Part shown: positions 18,229-29,292 of the stretch, piece after piece
How the letters are laid out: each line of letters begins with the position of its first letter
Position numbering within the stretch: position 1 is the first letter of the stretch
From: Gimesia benthica
Lineage (GTDB): Bacteria > Planctomycetota > Planctomycetia > Planctomycetales > Planctomycetaceae
DNA: 64,000 nucleotides
NCBI RefSeq assembly: GCF_009720525.1
Contig: NZ_CP043930.1
Coordinates: 3,628,501 to 3,692,500, forward strand
Reading direction: 5' to 3'
The notes under the pieces: model-generated
Told to the model about the DNA's origin: nothing
The model's database searches: none
Seen by the model: only the letters and a program-made list of their open reading frames with translations
Program-made: the position numbers and the translations under genes

Positions 18229-20436
18229 ATGAACGTGTTTCGATTCTTTCTCACCAGTCTGATGGTCTGTTGTCTGACTTGCCGGACGCAGGCAGATCTC
18301 AATTTGTATGTCAAAGCCGATGCTGGTCCCGGGGGCGATGGCAGTCAAGCAAAGCCGTTTCGTCAGATCGAGCAGGCACGCGATGCGATCCGCCGGTCTC
18401 GTCAGAATGGTCAGCTGAAAGTGGGAGCCGGTGCAACAGTCCATATTCAGCCCGGTGTTTATCAAATCACTAAATCGTTGGAATTCAATAAGACAGATAG
18501 CGGCACCGCCGAGGCACCGATTGTCTTTCGTGCGACTCACCAGGGCCAGACACTGATCCAGGGGGGCGTCAGTCTCGATCCCGCATCGTTTCAGCCGGTC
18601 ACCGACGCTGCCATTCTAAAACGGCTGCCTGCTTCCGCCCGCGACAAAGTCCGGGTCTGTGATCTATCGTCTATCGCTGCCGGTTCGTTCGCGGAACTCA
18701 AACGTTCCTACCGGGGTGTCCCCGTCGGTCCCTGGCTGTATGTGAACGGCGCACCGATGACGCTCGCCCGCTGGCCGAATGCCGCTGCGGACCATGGTGG
18801 CTGGGCTTCCTTTTCCAAAGTCGTTGACAAAGGGCTGCCCGACCCCAAAGCCGAGGATCCGGAACAACGCAAACTGCACCCCGGTGCGTTCATCTTTGAT
18901 GATCCCCGGCCCGCCCGCTGGAACCTGAAGGATGGCGTCTGGCTGCTCGGTTACTGGACTCATGACTGGAGCGACGAAGTCATCCGGATCGCCGACTATG
19001 ATGCAAAGCAGAAAACAATCCGTCTGGCAGCCCCTCATAATTACGGCATCATGGGTGGCACGTGGGGATCCAAATCACGTCGCTTCTTCGCGCTTAACGT
19101 TCTGGAGGAACTGGACGCACCCGGCGAATGGTATCTCGATCGCAGGCAGAAGCAGCTTTATTTCTATCCTGAGCAAAATCAGCAAGCGACCTCGATCGTC
19201 CTGGCGACGTTGACACAGCCCCTGCTCAAACTGCAGGACACGCAGCACGTCCGCTTTGAGAACCTGAACCTGGAGTACGGTCATTCGGAAGGGGTCTCGC
19301 TGAAGAACACCACCGGCATTGAACTGGCCGGGTGTGTGGTCGCGAACCTGGCCAGTGGCGGTATCTCCGTGAATGGTAAGCAGAATACGATCCGCAGCTG
19401 CGATCTGTATCACCTGGGAACACGCGGCATCGCCTTGTATGGAGGCGACCGTAAACAGCTCACACGCGCCGACAATCGCGCGATCAATAACCACATCCAT
19501 CATTACGGACTCTTCCAGCGAACCTATGCCCCGGGCATCTATGCGAATGGTTGCGGGCAGATCGTTCAGAACAACTGTATTCACGATGCCCCTCATAACG
19601 CGGTCCTGTATGGCGGTAATGAGAACCTGTTCGAACGGAATGAAATCTACCGCGTCGTCATGGAGACGGGTGACTCGGGCGCCTTTTATACCGGTCGCGA
19701 CTGGACCAGCCAGGGAAACATCCTGCGACACAACTTCATCCACCACCTCGGAGGCGGCGACGCAGAGCATGTCAACACGATGGGCGTCTACCTGGATGAT
19801 TGCGACAGCGGCGACAGGGTGGAAGGCAACGTGTTCTACCAGACCGGCCGGGCCATCATGATTGGCGGTGGTCGCGATAACCCCATTCTGAATAACCTGA
19901 TCCTCGACTGTCCTATCGGCCTGCACGTCGATTCCCGTGGCATGACCTGGAAACAGTGGAACAATCCCAATGAACCAAGCTGGCAGCTCGAAAAGAAGGC
20001 GGAAGCAATGAACTACCAGAGCCCTCCCTGGAGCGAACGCTATCCCCACCTCGCTAAAATCATGCAGGACTCACCTCGTGAACCGCTCTATAATCCGATC
20101 CTTCGGAATGTGTTCGTGGACTGCTCAAAGGAAGTCGCACATCTGGACGGTAACGTAAAGAAGCTGCTTGACAAGTTCGACATGGAAAATAATCTCGCCG
20201 TGAATACGCGTGGCACATCACGGGGTATCGCCATGACCAACGATCTCAAAGGCTTCACCAACCTGAGCGGGACCCCTGACAAACCCATTCCACTGGGCCT
20301 GACAGAAAATTCACAAGGCAAATGGGAACTGCACCAGGATCCCTCCCTGCTGACGAAAGAGATCGGTTTTGAGCCGATTCCCTTTGACAAAATCGGGCTT
20401 TATCTGGATGACTATCGACGCAAACTGCCAGAGTAA
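18229..20436 (+). CDS. Secreted right-handed parallel beta-helix protein
   Basis: The start is taken at ATG 18229 because it gives a proper signal peptide (FFLTSLMVCCLTCRTQA); a TTG at 18127 would add 34 unlikely residues. About 735 residues. After LYVKADAGPGGDGSQAKPFRQIEQARDAIR (the usual entry to these folds) the region from about 320 to 600 has repeated N-N/I-H-x short turns (NRAINNHIHH, VQNNCIHDAPHNAV, LRHNFIHHLGGG) typical of parallel beta-helix (PbH1) repeats. Such proteins are polysaccharide lyases or glycosidases. The catalytic residues cannot be assigned. Convergent with the glycosyltransferase gene. Confidence 0.85.
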   Translation: MNVFRFFLTSLMVCCLTCRTQADLNLYVKADAGPGGDGSQAKPFRQIEQARDAIRRSRQNGQLKVGAGATVHIQPGVYQITKSLEFNKTDSGTAEAPIVFRATHQGQTLIQGGVSLDPASFQPVTDAAILKRLPASARDKVRVCDLSSIAAGSFAELKRSYRGVPVGPWLYVNGAPMTLARWPNAAADHGGWASFSKVVDKGLPDPKAEDPEQRKLHPGAFIFDDPRPARWNLKDGVWLLGYWTHDWSDEVIRIADYDAKQKTIRLAAPHNYGIMGGTWGSKSRRFFALNVLEELDAPGEWYLDRRQKQLYFYPEQNQQATSIVLATLTQPLLKLQDTQHVRFENLNLEYGHSEGVSLKNTTGIELAGCVVANLASGGISVNGKQNTIRSCDLYHLGTRGIALYGGDRKQLTRADNRAINNHIHHYGLFQRTYAPGIYANGCGQIVQNNCIHDAPHNAVLYGGNENLFERNEIYRVVMETGDSGAFYTGRDWTSQGNILRHNFIHHLGGGDAEHVNTMGVYLDDCDSGDRVEGNVFYQTGRAIMIGGGRDNPILNNLILDCPIGLHVDSRGMTWKQWNNPNEPSWQLEKKAEAMNYQSPPWSERYPHLAKIMQDSPREPLYNPILRNVFVDCSKEVAHLDGNVKKLLDKFDMENNLAVNTRGTSRGIAMTNDLKGFTNLSGTPDKPIPLGLTENSQGKWELHQDPSLLTKEIGFEPIPFDKIGLYLDDYRRKLPE

Positions 20437-20459
20437 GACCTCTCCCGATACATAAATGT

Positions 20460-21776
20460 TCAAGCGGTAACCGGTTCATTCTCTTGCGCCGGTTGCAGCG
20501 CGGCTTCTGCTGTTTTCTCCCGGGTCACACGAAAATGGCGACTAAGCAGAAAACCGATGATGCCGAGAAACAGAAACGTAGAGGTATGGTAAGTTCCCAG
20601 CAGCTCACTATAGAACTTGCCGATAAATGCGCGGTTCAAAATCAGCACCAGGAACACAAAAAGCCCGATGCCGACCTTGAGCGGCTTTGTAAAATGCTCC
20701 TGACTCATGGAAGAGCGGATCAGCAAATAGACACCCGGAAATATCCCCACGCAATGCTGTCCCCAGGTGACCGGCGAATATAACAGGATCAGGATCGACA
20801 GTACCGCACATTCCCAGAGAATGCGTTCATCCGAACGGTCGTCGTAATGCCTGCGGAACAGCCAGGCAATAAAAATCAGAAACACCAGCATACTCAGCGA
20901 GATGATCCGTCCTGCCGTCACCGGAGGCAGATTCAGAAAGTCCACATACAATGGCGTTTTCATCCGCCCTTCATGCTCTTTGGGGAAATGCATCAGGTAA
21001 CGGGCAAGCGTGATTCGCAAAGACATATTCGCGATTGGAACCGGGCCGGCAATTCCTTTGGAAGGATCTTTTTCCTTAACACCGTGCATCACGTTAAATA
21101 CCCAGTGCCGCACTGTGCGATCGTATTCGGCATACCCCAGTTTGAGCATGGGAGATAATGTAAAGCAGGCCGCTGCCAGGAAAGTCAACCCGGCCATCTT
21201 CCATTCCCGCTTGAGAATGAACCAGACCCAGAATAAGGAAGGCGTACATTTCAGCGCCATCGCGAATCCCAGAATCAAGCTCCCCTGCAGCTCCTTCTTT
21301 TCACGCCAGAGATAAACGGCCAGCCAGGCAGCAGCCACCAGTGCCAGATTCACACCGCATTCCAGCATGTCTCGAATCAGGTACCGGCTCGAGAGCAGAA
21401 TCGCGACTGTGACCAACCAGAACAGTTCGTTTTTCCCCAACGGAAAATGCACTTCGCTCAAACGGTTCAAAACGCGAACGAGTACATACAGCGCTACAAA
21501 GAACAGGGGGTAGACCAGCAGGTACGCGGTCTCCATCGGAATCCATGCCAGTGTGGAATGGACGAAACCCCAGAACGGGGGATACGGGTAATTGATGTTG
21601 CGGGTATAAAGGAACTGACCAGTGGCGATGAAATGTCCCGAAGTCCAATGCAAGGGAAAATCACCGGGAGGGCGACGGGCAATTCGCAGGAACTGAATGA
21701 CGGAGACAATCACAGCCAGTACGATAAACGCGGCACGCCAGATTTTGTTATGTCTGTCAAACAGATCTCTGATCAA
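20460..21776 (-). CDS. GT87-type (DUF2029) membrane mannosyltransferase-like protein
   Basis: About 438 residues with some ten hydrophobic helices. The first luminal loop carries the family's acidic motif region (GDFPLHWTSGHFIATGQFLYTRN) followed by YPYPPFW. These polyprenol-phosphate-dependent glycosyltransferases build cell-envelope glycans. Start: the stretch AAGGAGGTGA ends 2 nt before a TTG at 21776, a near-perfect ribosome site, so the TTG is favoured over GTG at 21782, which overlaps that site. No other glycan genes adjoin it. Confidence 0.82.
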   Translation of the reverse strand: MIRDLFDRHNKIWRAAFIVLAVIVSVIQFLRIARRPPGDFPLHWTSGHFIATGQFLYTRNINYPYPPFWGFVHSTLAWIPMETAYLLVYPLFFVALYVLVRVLNRLSEVHFPLGKNELFWLVTVAILLSSRYLIRDMLECGVNLALVAAAWLAVYLWREKKELQGSLILGFAMALKCTPSLFWVWFILKREWKMAGLTFLAAACFTLSPMLKLGYAEYDRTVRHWVFNVMHGVKEKDPSKGIAGPVPIANMSLRITLARYLMHFPKEHEGRMKTPLYVDFLNLPPVTAGRIISLSMLVFLIFIAWLFRRHYDDRSDERILWECAVLSILILLYSPVTWGQHCVGIFPGVYLLIRSSMSQEHFTKPLKVGIGLFVFLVLILNRAFIGKFYSELLGTYHTSTFLFLGIIGFLLSRHFRVTREKTAEAALQPAQENEPVTA

Positions 21777-22319
21777 ATTCACCTCCTTGTTGAAGAATCG
21801 TCTTGCCCTGATCGAGTGATTTATATACTAATGCCCTTCCTCTCAGATAGAGGAGAAAATCGAATCTGCACAATGAGGAATTAGCCTCGTCGTTGCGATA
21901 AAAATCAGCTGACGGGTGTTCCCTATCAGGTGCAGAAATGAGCGACACTGAATATTTCCGATATTTTTAGCGCAATCAAATAAAAAGTTTGCATTAAAAA
22001 TCACAGATTATAAACTGAGTGGAACATAACACCCTTCATTTATATTTCGAGTCAACATTTCTAAGAGGCAGATCATTTCAGTACATCTTTGATTCGCTCA
22101 TCTCTCTGATGAGGGCATCAGTACGTCGTTCTGTCCTCGAACCTTTTCGATTCAGTGTGTACCGCTTCAAAATCACCCTCTTTTGTAGCGCATGCGCATG
22201 CAGTTTTGGAGATTCAATTCATAGCTGAGGCACGATTTAGCAGCTAAAAACGACAAACAATCCGACGACATTTCATACAGATATTCATACTTTATTCGGT
22301 TTTTTATGGAGAAATCGTC
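21777..22319. other. Divergent intergenic region, 543 bp
   Basis: Between the glycosyltransferase and the small membrane protein. It is AT-rich (for example 21955-22020) with a 69-codon open frame at 22019-22228 that lacks a ribosome site and has unlikely composition. A perfect palindrome GCATGCGCATGC occurs at about 22190-22201. No RNA gene was recognised. Confidence 0.4.
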
Positions 22320-22655
22320 ATGAAGAAGCTGGTGTCGATGTTTCATTCGTTGCTGATCGGTCCTGTTACCTTTTGTGTCGGAATGCTGGTCATTCTGTTC
22401 GCTTCTCTGATCGGAATTAACCGTCTGGTGGAGGTAGATGCCTCAGGCAGACCGCTGGTCAAGAGAAAGTGCGTGGCAGATCGGCATCCCATCACAACGG
22501 AAATGATCGAGCTCACTAAGGACCTGGGTTGGGATGAAAATCCCGCTAACCTTTCCAAGCTCAATCAACTGACCGATTTTCATAGGAGAATGGCTACCGA
22601 AACCGTCACCGAGACGGATTCGCTGTCACTCATCAAAAAAGTCGATTTCGATTAG
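22320..22655 (+). CDS. Small single-pass membrane protein, unrecognised
   Basis: 111 residues. GGAG lies about 10 nt before the ATG. The N-terminal hydrophobic segment (about 11-33, LLIGPVTFCVGMLVILFASLIGI) is a membrane anchor; the rest is polar and acidic. No family recognised. Isolated, with intergenic space on both sides. Confidence 0.7.
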   Translation: MKKLVSMFHSLLIGPVTFCVGMLVILFASLIGINRLVEVDASGRPLVKRKCVADRHPITTEMIELTKDLGWDENPANLSKLNQLTDFHRRMATETVTETDSLSLIKKVDFD

Positions 22656-22799
22656 TTTGACAGTTCTACGCACACATCATTTCATTTGCATCTCTTAGAT
22701 GTACCAAATCAAATTACAGGCACTCTCTGCAGTTGAGTACTCTCAACCTGCGAGCCCGGTCCAGCTCAATCTCTCACGGGCATTCAGTGGGACCGGGGC

Positions 22800-23084
22800 T
22801 CAGTGTTTGTAAATTTTATGACGCGGACGATCTGACAGAATCTCTTCCTTACCCCAGTCGGTAACCGCACGAAAAGCATCGCTGTGGATAAAATCCTGGA
22901 ATGCCTGTTCGTCGGACCATTCACTGGTAATCATGTAGGAAGCGTTGTCGCTCACATCCTGCCACAAGTGGGATGAGGTATGTCCCTCAGCCTGTTGCAG
23001 CGCCTGCTGAACACCGGCAAACTTCGCTTCGAACTCAGCCTGCTTACCATCAATCACCTGGTAGTTCATTCCCACTGTAATCAT
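22800..23084 (-). CDS. Antibiotic-biosynthesis-monooxygenase (ABM) fold protein
   Basis: 94 residues, strong AGGAGG ribosome site 5 nt upstream of the ATG. The ferredoxin-like ABM pattern is visible: M-I-T-V-G-M-N-Y at the start, K-x-A-E-F-E-A-K-F, then HTSSHLWQDVSD and a YMITSEWSDEQAFQDFIHSDAF block. Family members are small oxygenases or haem-degrading enzymes, many with unknown substrates. Monocistronic. Confidence 0.85.
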   Translation of the reverse strand: MITVGMNYQVIDGKQAEFEAKFAGVQQALQQAEGHTSSHLWQDVSDNASYMITSEWSDEQAFQDFIHSDAFRAVTDWGKEEILSDRPRHKIYKH

Positions 23085-23409
23085 CGTTTCCTCCTGGTTT
23101 TGAATTGCGATTTTCTTTACATCGTATGGCAGGAGTCGTGGTACTACAACTGCGATTCAGTTGTTCCCAGAGACATCCGCACACAGCCATTCTGTGCTCT
23201 GATCAAGTTATCAGACTTCGTCTTGTAAACAGATCTTTTCTTTACAGAGACCTGAAATATAGATTCCTTTTAAAACAACTCTGACTAGAATAGCTCGTTG
23301 GATATACTTCACAAAACCTGCCAGACATTCAGGGAAGAGTTTCACTTCTGACTTCTGTCATTTCTCATTTCCTGAACTGCATCATTGCAGTCAAATAAGG
23401 GTCCGCTGA
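23085..23409. other. Divergent intergenic region, 325 bp
   Basis: Separates the ABM protein (leftward) and the hybrid kinase (rightward). No RNA, repeat or credible small gene was seen; it should contain both promoters. Confidence 0.35.
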
Positions 23410-25320
23410 ATGAGTCGCTTGAACTGGCATCAGGCCGTCTTGCAGAACATGATTGATGCCGTGATCGCTGTTGACCGTGATCAGCGAATCATGCTGCTCA
23501 ACCCCGCTGCGGAACGACTGCTCGGACATGCGCTCCAGCAGATTCTGGGACAGAATTTCTTCGAAACATTTGCGTTCACAACCGCAGAATCCCGAGCTGA
23601 AATCCAAAACACTCTCGAAATGGTCCTGGTGACAGGCGAACACGCCGTAATTGCCAGCCAGGCTCCCCTCACCACAAAAGCAGGTTCCCCTCTGCAAATC
23701 AGTGGCAACATCAGTCCGATCTATGAGCATCCCGGCAGGATCATGGGAGCACTGCTGGTCCTGTACGATCCCGCCGCCGAAATGGAGCAGCACCTTTGTT
23801 CCGAAGACCTGCTCAGTTTTATTGAAAATGCGCCAATCGCAGTTGCCCTGTTCGACAATAGCATGCGCTATCTGGCTGCCAGTCGCCGCTGGATCGACGA
23901 TTACAAACTCGATTGTGAAAGTCTCCTGGGCCGTTTGCATTATGAAGTCTTTCCCGAGACTCCCACTCATTGGAGAATTGCCCATCAGCAGGGGCTCTCC
24001 GGAGCAACACTCCGCGACGAAGAACTCTTCCTGCGGCATGATGGATCCGTGAAGTGGGATCGATGGATCCTCCTGCCCTGGTACGAGTCGCGAGATTCCA
24101 TCGGCGGTATTATCGTCCTCACGGAAGACATCACCGACCGCAAACATCTGGAGCAGGAAAATCAGGATCTGCTCGAACAACTGGTGGCAGCACAGAAGAT
24201 CGAATCCCTCGGCAGGCTCGCCGGTGGCATCGCCCACGACTTCAACAACATGCTGAGCGTAATCCAGGGCCACGTCGGACTGGCGCTGCTCGACATCGAT
24301 TCGGACCACCCCATCCATCATCACCTGACAGAAATTCGCGATGCTGCAGAGCGTTCCACCGAATTGACTCAGCAACTTTTGAGCTTCAGCAGTCGCGAGG
24401 AATCCGAACCCCGGCTGATTGAACTCAATCAGTCGATTGAAGGTATGTTGCGCATATTGAAGCGCCTGATTGCTGAGGAAATCGAATTTGTCTGGGAACC
24501 GGAAGCGGACGGCTGTATCGTCAAAATGGATCCCTCCCAGATCGATCAGATCCTCGCAAACCTCTGCGTGAATGCCAGTGACGCCATTTCCGGAATTGGC
24601 ACCATCACCCTGAAAACGGAGAACAGGGAATTCGATCACGAATTCTGTAAAGCACATCCGGACTACCTTCCCGGTCATTTTGTGATGCTTTCGGTATCCG
24701 ATACCGGGCCCGGCATAGACCCGGCCACACAGGCTCGCATTTTTGAACCCTTCTTCACCACAAAGCCACAGGGAAAAGGAACCGGGCTCGGCCTGTCTAC
24801 CGTCGCAGGAATTGTGAAACAGAACCAGGGCTTCGTCCGCGTGGAAAATCAGCCCGGCAGTGGCTCGACGTTTGAAATATTCCTCCCCTGTCGTCGCGAT
24901 GGAAAACCGCTCCCTCTCCTCGAACGCGCTGTACGTGCTCCCGTCGGTACGAACGAAATGATCCTGTTGATCGATGACGAACCGATGCTCGCCAAAATCA
25001 GCCGGGAAATCCTGCTCTCGCTTGGCTATCGCGTGATCATCGCCACCAGTCCCCGGGACGCCATCCAGATGATGCTTGATTTTAAGGGAACTGTGAATCT
25101 GCTGATCACCGATGTGGTCATGCCCGAAATGAACGGCCAGGAACTTTATCACGCGTTGCAGAAACTCCAGCCGAATCTCAACGTACTGTATATGTCCGGC
25201 TACACCTTGCACATCATGGCCGAACAAGGCATCACCAGCGAAGAAAACTCCTTCCTCAAAAAACCATTCTCGCGCAACGAACTGGCCGTCAAAGTCAGAC
25301 AGGTACTGCAAGGGGGCTGA
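23410..25320 (+). CDS. PAS-PAS hybrid sensor histidine kinase with C-terminal receiver
   Basis: 636 residues, soluble. PAS 1 about residues 8-115 (AVDRDQRIMLLNPAAERLLG), PAS 2 about 135-250 (SFIENAPIAVALFD...DITDRKHLEQE), then HisKA with GGIAHDFNNMLSVIQGH (His near 276), HATPase with DTGPGIDPA, FEPFFTTKPQGKGTGLGLSTV, and a receiver domain (about 515-632) with IDDEP, the phosphoacceptor in LLITDVVMPEMNG (near 567) and a KKPFSRNEL Lys. The H-D-F-N-N box places it with the large NtrB-like soluble hybrid kinases. No membrane segment, so it senses a cytoplasmic signal. No partner regulator is adjacent; the lone receiver protein at 29701 is 4.4 kb away. Confidence 0.93.
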   Translation: MSRLNWHQAVLQNMIDAVIAVDRDQRIMLLNPAAERLLGHALQQILGQNFFETFAFTTAESRAEIQNTLEMVLVTGEHAVIASQAPLTTKAGSPLQISGNISPIYEHPGRIMGALLVLYDPAAEMEQHLCSEDLLSFIENAPIAVALFDNSMRYLAASRRWIDDYKLDCESLLGRLHYEVFPETPTHWRIAHQQGLSGATLRDEELFLRHDGSVKWDRWILLPWYESRDSIGGIIVLTEDITDRKHLEQENQDLLEQLVAAQKIESLGRLAGGIAHDFNNMLSVIQGHVGLALLDIDSDHPIHHHLTEIRDAAERSTELTQQLLSFSSREESEPRLIELNQSIEGMLRILKRLIAEEIEFVWEPEADGCIVKMDPSQIDQILANLCVNASDAISGIGTITLKTENREFDHEFCKAHPDYLPGHFVMLSVSDTGPGIDPATQARIFEPFFTTKPQGKGTGLGLSTVAGIVKQNQGFVRVENQPGSGSTFEIFLPCRRDGKPLPLLERAVRAPVGTNEMILLIDDEPMLAKISREILLSLGYRVIIATSPRDAIQMMLDFKGTVNLLITDVVMPEMNGQELYHALQKLQPNLNVLYMSGYTLHIMAEQGITSEENSFLKKPFSRNELAVKVRQVLQGG

Positions 25321-25413
25321 GCGTAGCTGGAGTGATGTAACTCACACCGCATGCCTGAAATCAGAACAGCTTATGCAGACGCTTCGCGGCGTCAACCTCG
25401 ATCTCAGCGTCAT

Positions 25414-26808
25414 TCAGAACAGTCCAGGAATCACATTACCGGCCGTCGCGACCTGCACCACTTCGTTGGGCACACCCCGCGTAATCCGCAGTTCGCCCAG
25501 GTCGAACAGTGTGTGCATGATGCTGGTCACCAGGTCTTTCCGCTCAATCGGCTCGGTCTGCGGACCGCCGGCGTGTCGGTCTGACTGACCAATCACCTGC
25601 CCCATCTTGAGCCCGCCGCCACTCAGCATCAAAGGCGACAGGTTCCCCCAGTGATCGCGACCGCCGCGGCTGTTGAGTTTGGGAGTCCGTCCCATTTCGC
25701 CCGTGCAGACCAGCAGAATGTCATCGCTCAGGCCCCGCTCGTGCACGTCTTCCAGAAACGCAGAGACCGCGTGATCGAAGGGGACGCCCATGTAGTCCAT
25801 CCCCTCAGCCACACCTGCATTGTTATTGTCCGCGTGCATATCCCACACAAAATTCGTGGTGATCGTCACGAACCCGCAACCCGCTTCGCACAGACGTCGC
25901 GCCATCAGTAGCAGTTTTCCTAATGACTGTGCGTTATCGATGTACCGCTGATAGTTCTTCCAGCGCTTGCTGATCGCTTCAGGACGAACCAGCGGCGCCG
26001 TATCGTAGCGGGCCACAACTCTTGGGTCTTCCTCTGACAAATCGAAGGCTTTGGAAACGCCCCCCAGGATCACATCAAACGCCTGTTGCTGCAACTCCGA
26101 CGAAGCGGCAAACGTGTCACTCTTCTCAGCCGCCCAGCGGGCGCGATCCAGTTTCGCTAACAGCACGCGTCGATCGTCCAGGCGATTCTGCGGAATCGAC
26201 AGCGTCATGTTCGACTGCATGTCTCCCCCGGCTCCGGGAACAAACGGTGCATACGCACTTCCCATCTGCCCGGGGGAATCGAATTTGCCGAACTTGGTAA
26301 TCGCCGGCATCATCTTTTCATCAATAGCACGCGGATACAGCACCGCACTCGTGGGCATTCCGTTATCAGGATGATTCGCCCCCACCACACGGGAGTAAAG
26401 CGCACCCAGGTTGGCATCGAGCGTATCTTTATGCACGATCGGTTTGATGTCATGTCGACTGTCCCCCGAACGGTAAGAGCGGACAATCGACATCCGGTCG
26501 GCCTGTTGCGCCAGTTTCGGAAACGTCCCTCCGAACGTCACGCCGGGAATCTTCGTCGCCACCTCACCTGTCACGCTGTGAATGCCAGACGGCGCGGTCA
26601 TCTTGGGGTCGAACGTCTCAATCTGGCTCGGACCGCCGTGCATGAACAGGAAGATCACCGACTTGTTCTTCAGCAGCGTTCCCGACCCCGCCGCCTGCGC
26701 CTGCAGCGACAGCAGACCAGGCAGGGTCAACCCACCCAGCGCCAGACCGCCCACGCGCAGGAATTCCCGCCGACCGTTTCGATGATTGTGATCACAGAAT
26801 GAAAGCAT
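25414..26808 (-). CDS. Tat-exported DUF1501 protein
   Basis: 464 residues from ATG 26808 (an upstream in-frame start at 26904 would bury the signal). The N-terminus is a twin-arginine signal, NGRREFLRVGGLALGGLTLPGLLSL. Family marks: VIFLFMHGGPSQIETFDPK, GVTFGGTFPKLA, SIVRSYRSGDSRHDIKP, the CTGEMGRTPKLNSRGGRDHW block near the end and GGPQTEPI. DUF1501 proteins are sulfatase-like-fold (alkaline phosphatase superfamily) exported proteins, hugely expanded in planctomycetes and usually paired with DUF1553/PSD1 cytochrome proteins. No DUF1553 partner is next to this copy. Confidence 0.92.
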   Translation of the reverse strand: MLSFCDHNHRNGRREFLRVGGLALGGLTLPGLLSLQAQAAGSGTLLKNKSVIFLFMHGGPSQIETFDPKMTAPSGIHSVTGEVATKIPGVTFGGTFPKLAQQADRMSIVRSYRSGDSRHDIKPIVHKDTLDANLGALYSRVVGANHPDNGMPTSAVLYPRAIDEKMMPAITKFGKFDSPGQMGSAYAPFVPGAGGDMQSNMTLSIPQNRLDDRRVLLAKLDRARWAAEKSDTFAASSELQQQAFDVILGGVSKAFDLSEEDPRVVARYDTAPLVRPEAISKRWKNYQRYIDNAQSLGKLLLMARRLCEAGCGFVTITTNFVWDMHADNNNAGVAEGMDYMGVPFDHAVSAFLEDVHERGLSDDILLVCTGEMGRTPKLNSRGGRDHWGNLSPLMLSGGGLKMGQVIGQSDRHAGGPQTEPIERKDLVTSIMHTLFDLGELRITRGVPNEVVQVATAGNVIPGLF

Positions 26809-27013
26809 GATTTTACCCGAGCCTAAGAAAATCGCCTGTTCTGAATATCGTCCAATATATCGACAAGCGTTGATGTAATCCAGACGAAAACCGGTCTGAA
26901 GCAAAATCGGGACTGTTAATCTGATCCCCGGTTTTCTTTCGGTTCCTCTGCCGGTTATGATGGGAAGGCTTCATACGTTTTGATTCTGAAAGTCTTATCG
27001 AAAGGGACCCCGG

Positions 27014-28474
<1,461 letters not shown>

Positions 28475-28652
28475 GCAGTTTTTCACAGCCGAAATTCATC
28501 CTGAATTTGTACAAATGATCGCAGACAATTTGAAACAGTTTTAACTTTCACTCATGTCCTGCCGGTTACAATTTCACTCAAAAAAATCTGCCATTTTTTT
28601 GGGCACCACCATTCAAGTTCTGTCTGAAAACTTGCCGAAGTATCCGTGTATA
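28475..28652. other. Gap after the sulfatase with an A7T/AT7 inverted repeat
   Basis: AAAAAAAT (28580-28587) and ATTTTTTT (28593-28600) are perfect complements with a 5-nt loop. This could terminate transcription in either direction, but a stem of A-T pairs only is weak. TACAAT at 28567-28572 resembles a -10 box. Confidence 0.4.
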
Positions 28653-28809
28653 ACAACGAACCTGGAAGTAAGTTGCCGGCGATGAACCCAAGACAGTTCG
28701 CAAGAACTGAGTAGTCGTCAGTGATGCTTATGACCAGACTAAGTGTTACCTAAACACAGGAGAAATCCTCAGGGGACTGGAAGCTTGGGCTTTCCAGTCC
28801 TCTTTTTTT
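28653..28809 (+). ncRNA. Putative orphan structured RNA ending in an intrinsic terminator
   Basis: No protein can be read here, but five clean hairpins follow one another: CAGTTC-GCAA-GAACTG (28694-28709, GNRA loop); TAGTC-GTCA...TGAC-CA-GACTA (28712-28741); GTGTT-ACCTA-AACAC (28743-28757); AGGA-GAAA-TCCT (28758-28769, GNRA loop); then the terminator at 28774-28809. Back-to-back perfect stems with two GNRA tetraloops and a strong terminator suggest a selected RNA of about 150 nt. The 5' end is unknown; TATAAC at 28649-28654 could be a -10 box. It matches no RNA class I can name (tmRNA, 6S, RNase P, SRP checked by eye). It may also be a 3' UTR piece of the sulfatase mRNA. Confidence 0.5.
28774..28809 (+). 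terminator. Rho-independent terminator
   Basis: GGACTGGAA (28774-28782) pairs perfectly with TTCCAGTCC (28792-28800); the inner GC/GC pair closes a TTGG loop. TCTTTTTTT follows at 28801-28809. This is by far the clearest intrinsic terminator in the window, and no gene lies within 300 nt upstream. Confidence 0.85.
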
Positions 28810-29292
28810 ATGCGCCGCCAACAGAGCCACATCACGCCACTCCTCCCTTCCACAAATCTTTCTCCTCCTGCATCCGACCAGGGAAACTTTTTCACCTGAT
28901 CAAACTGAAAAGATTGAACTTGATCGACGGTTCGCAAAGCATAAAGTATTGCAATTGTGCTTCGCGCGCGAGGCGGACGATGCGTGCACTGGAACACCGC
29001 GAACCAGTGACACAGCAGCACCTGAATCGACGTCGAATTTTCCACCTTTTCACCGAAACATCCGGAACAGGTTCTGCATGTTCCGTAACATTTCAAATCA
29101 TTTCGCAGCACACTCAGAGCATTTCGGAGCAAATTCAACATCAACTCACCCTCTTTCAAAGCGGAAGCACAGCACATTTCCTCTTGACCCCCTCACGCCG
29201 TTCTACAAAATGCATCCACATGACACACATTCAAATACATTGATTCAAGCGGCACGGTTTTAACCGTTGATGATGGCCATCTTATTTCCGTC

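Noticed and set aside
22019..22228. 69-codon open frame upstream of the small membrane protein
   Set aside because: Composition (Phe/Ser/Arg-rich) and lack of a ribosome site make coding unlikely; the region reads as AT-rich promoter sequence.
23365..25311. Long minus-strand open frame (648 codons) opposite the hybrid histidine kinase
   Set aside because: It is the exact antisense of a clear kinase gene with all PAS, HisKA, HATPase and receiver motifs. The open antisense frame comes from codon bias; no ribosome site or domain supports it.
28653..28809. Possible tmRNA, 6S, SRP or hammerhead RNA in the structured region
   Set aside because: No tRNA-like ends, no large central bubble, no SRP loop with conserved GGAA plus AGCAGCC, and no CTGATGA...GAAA core; so it was left as an unknown RNA candidate.
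28743..29243. Overlapping plus and minus frames in the gap after the terminator
   Set aside because: Both run through the terminator hairpin and the repeats, and neither has a ribosome site or credible composition.
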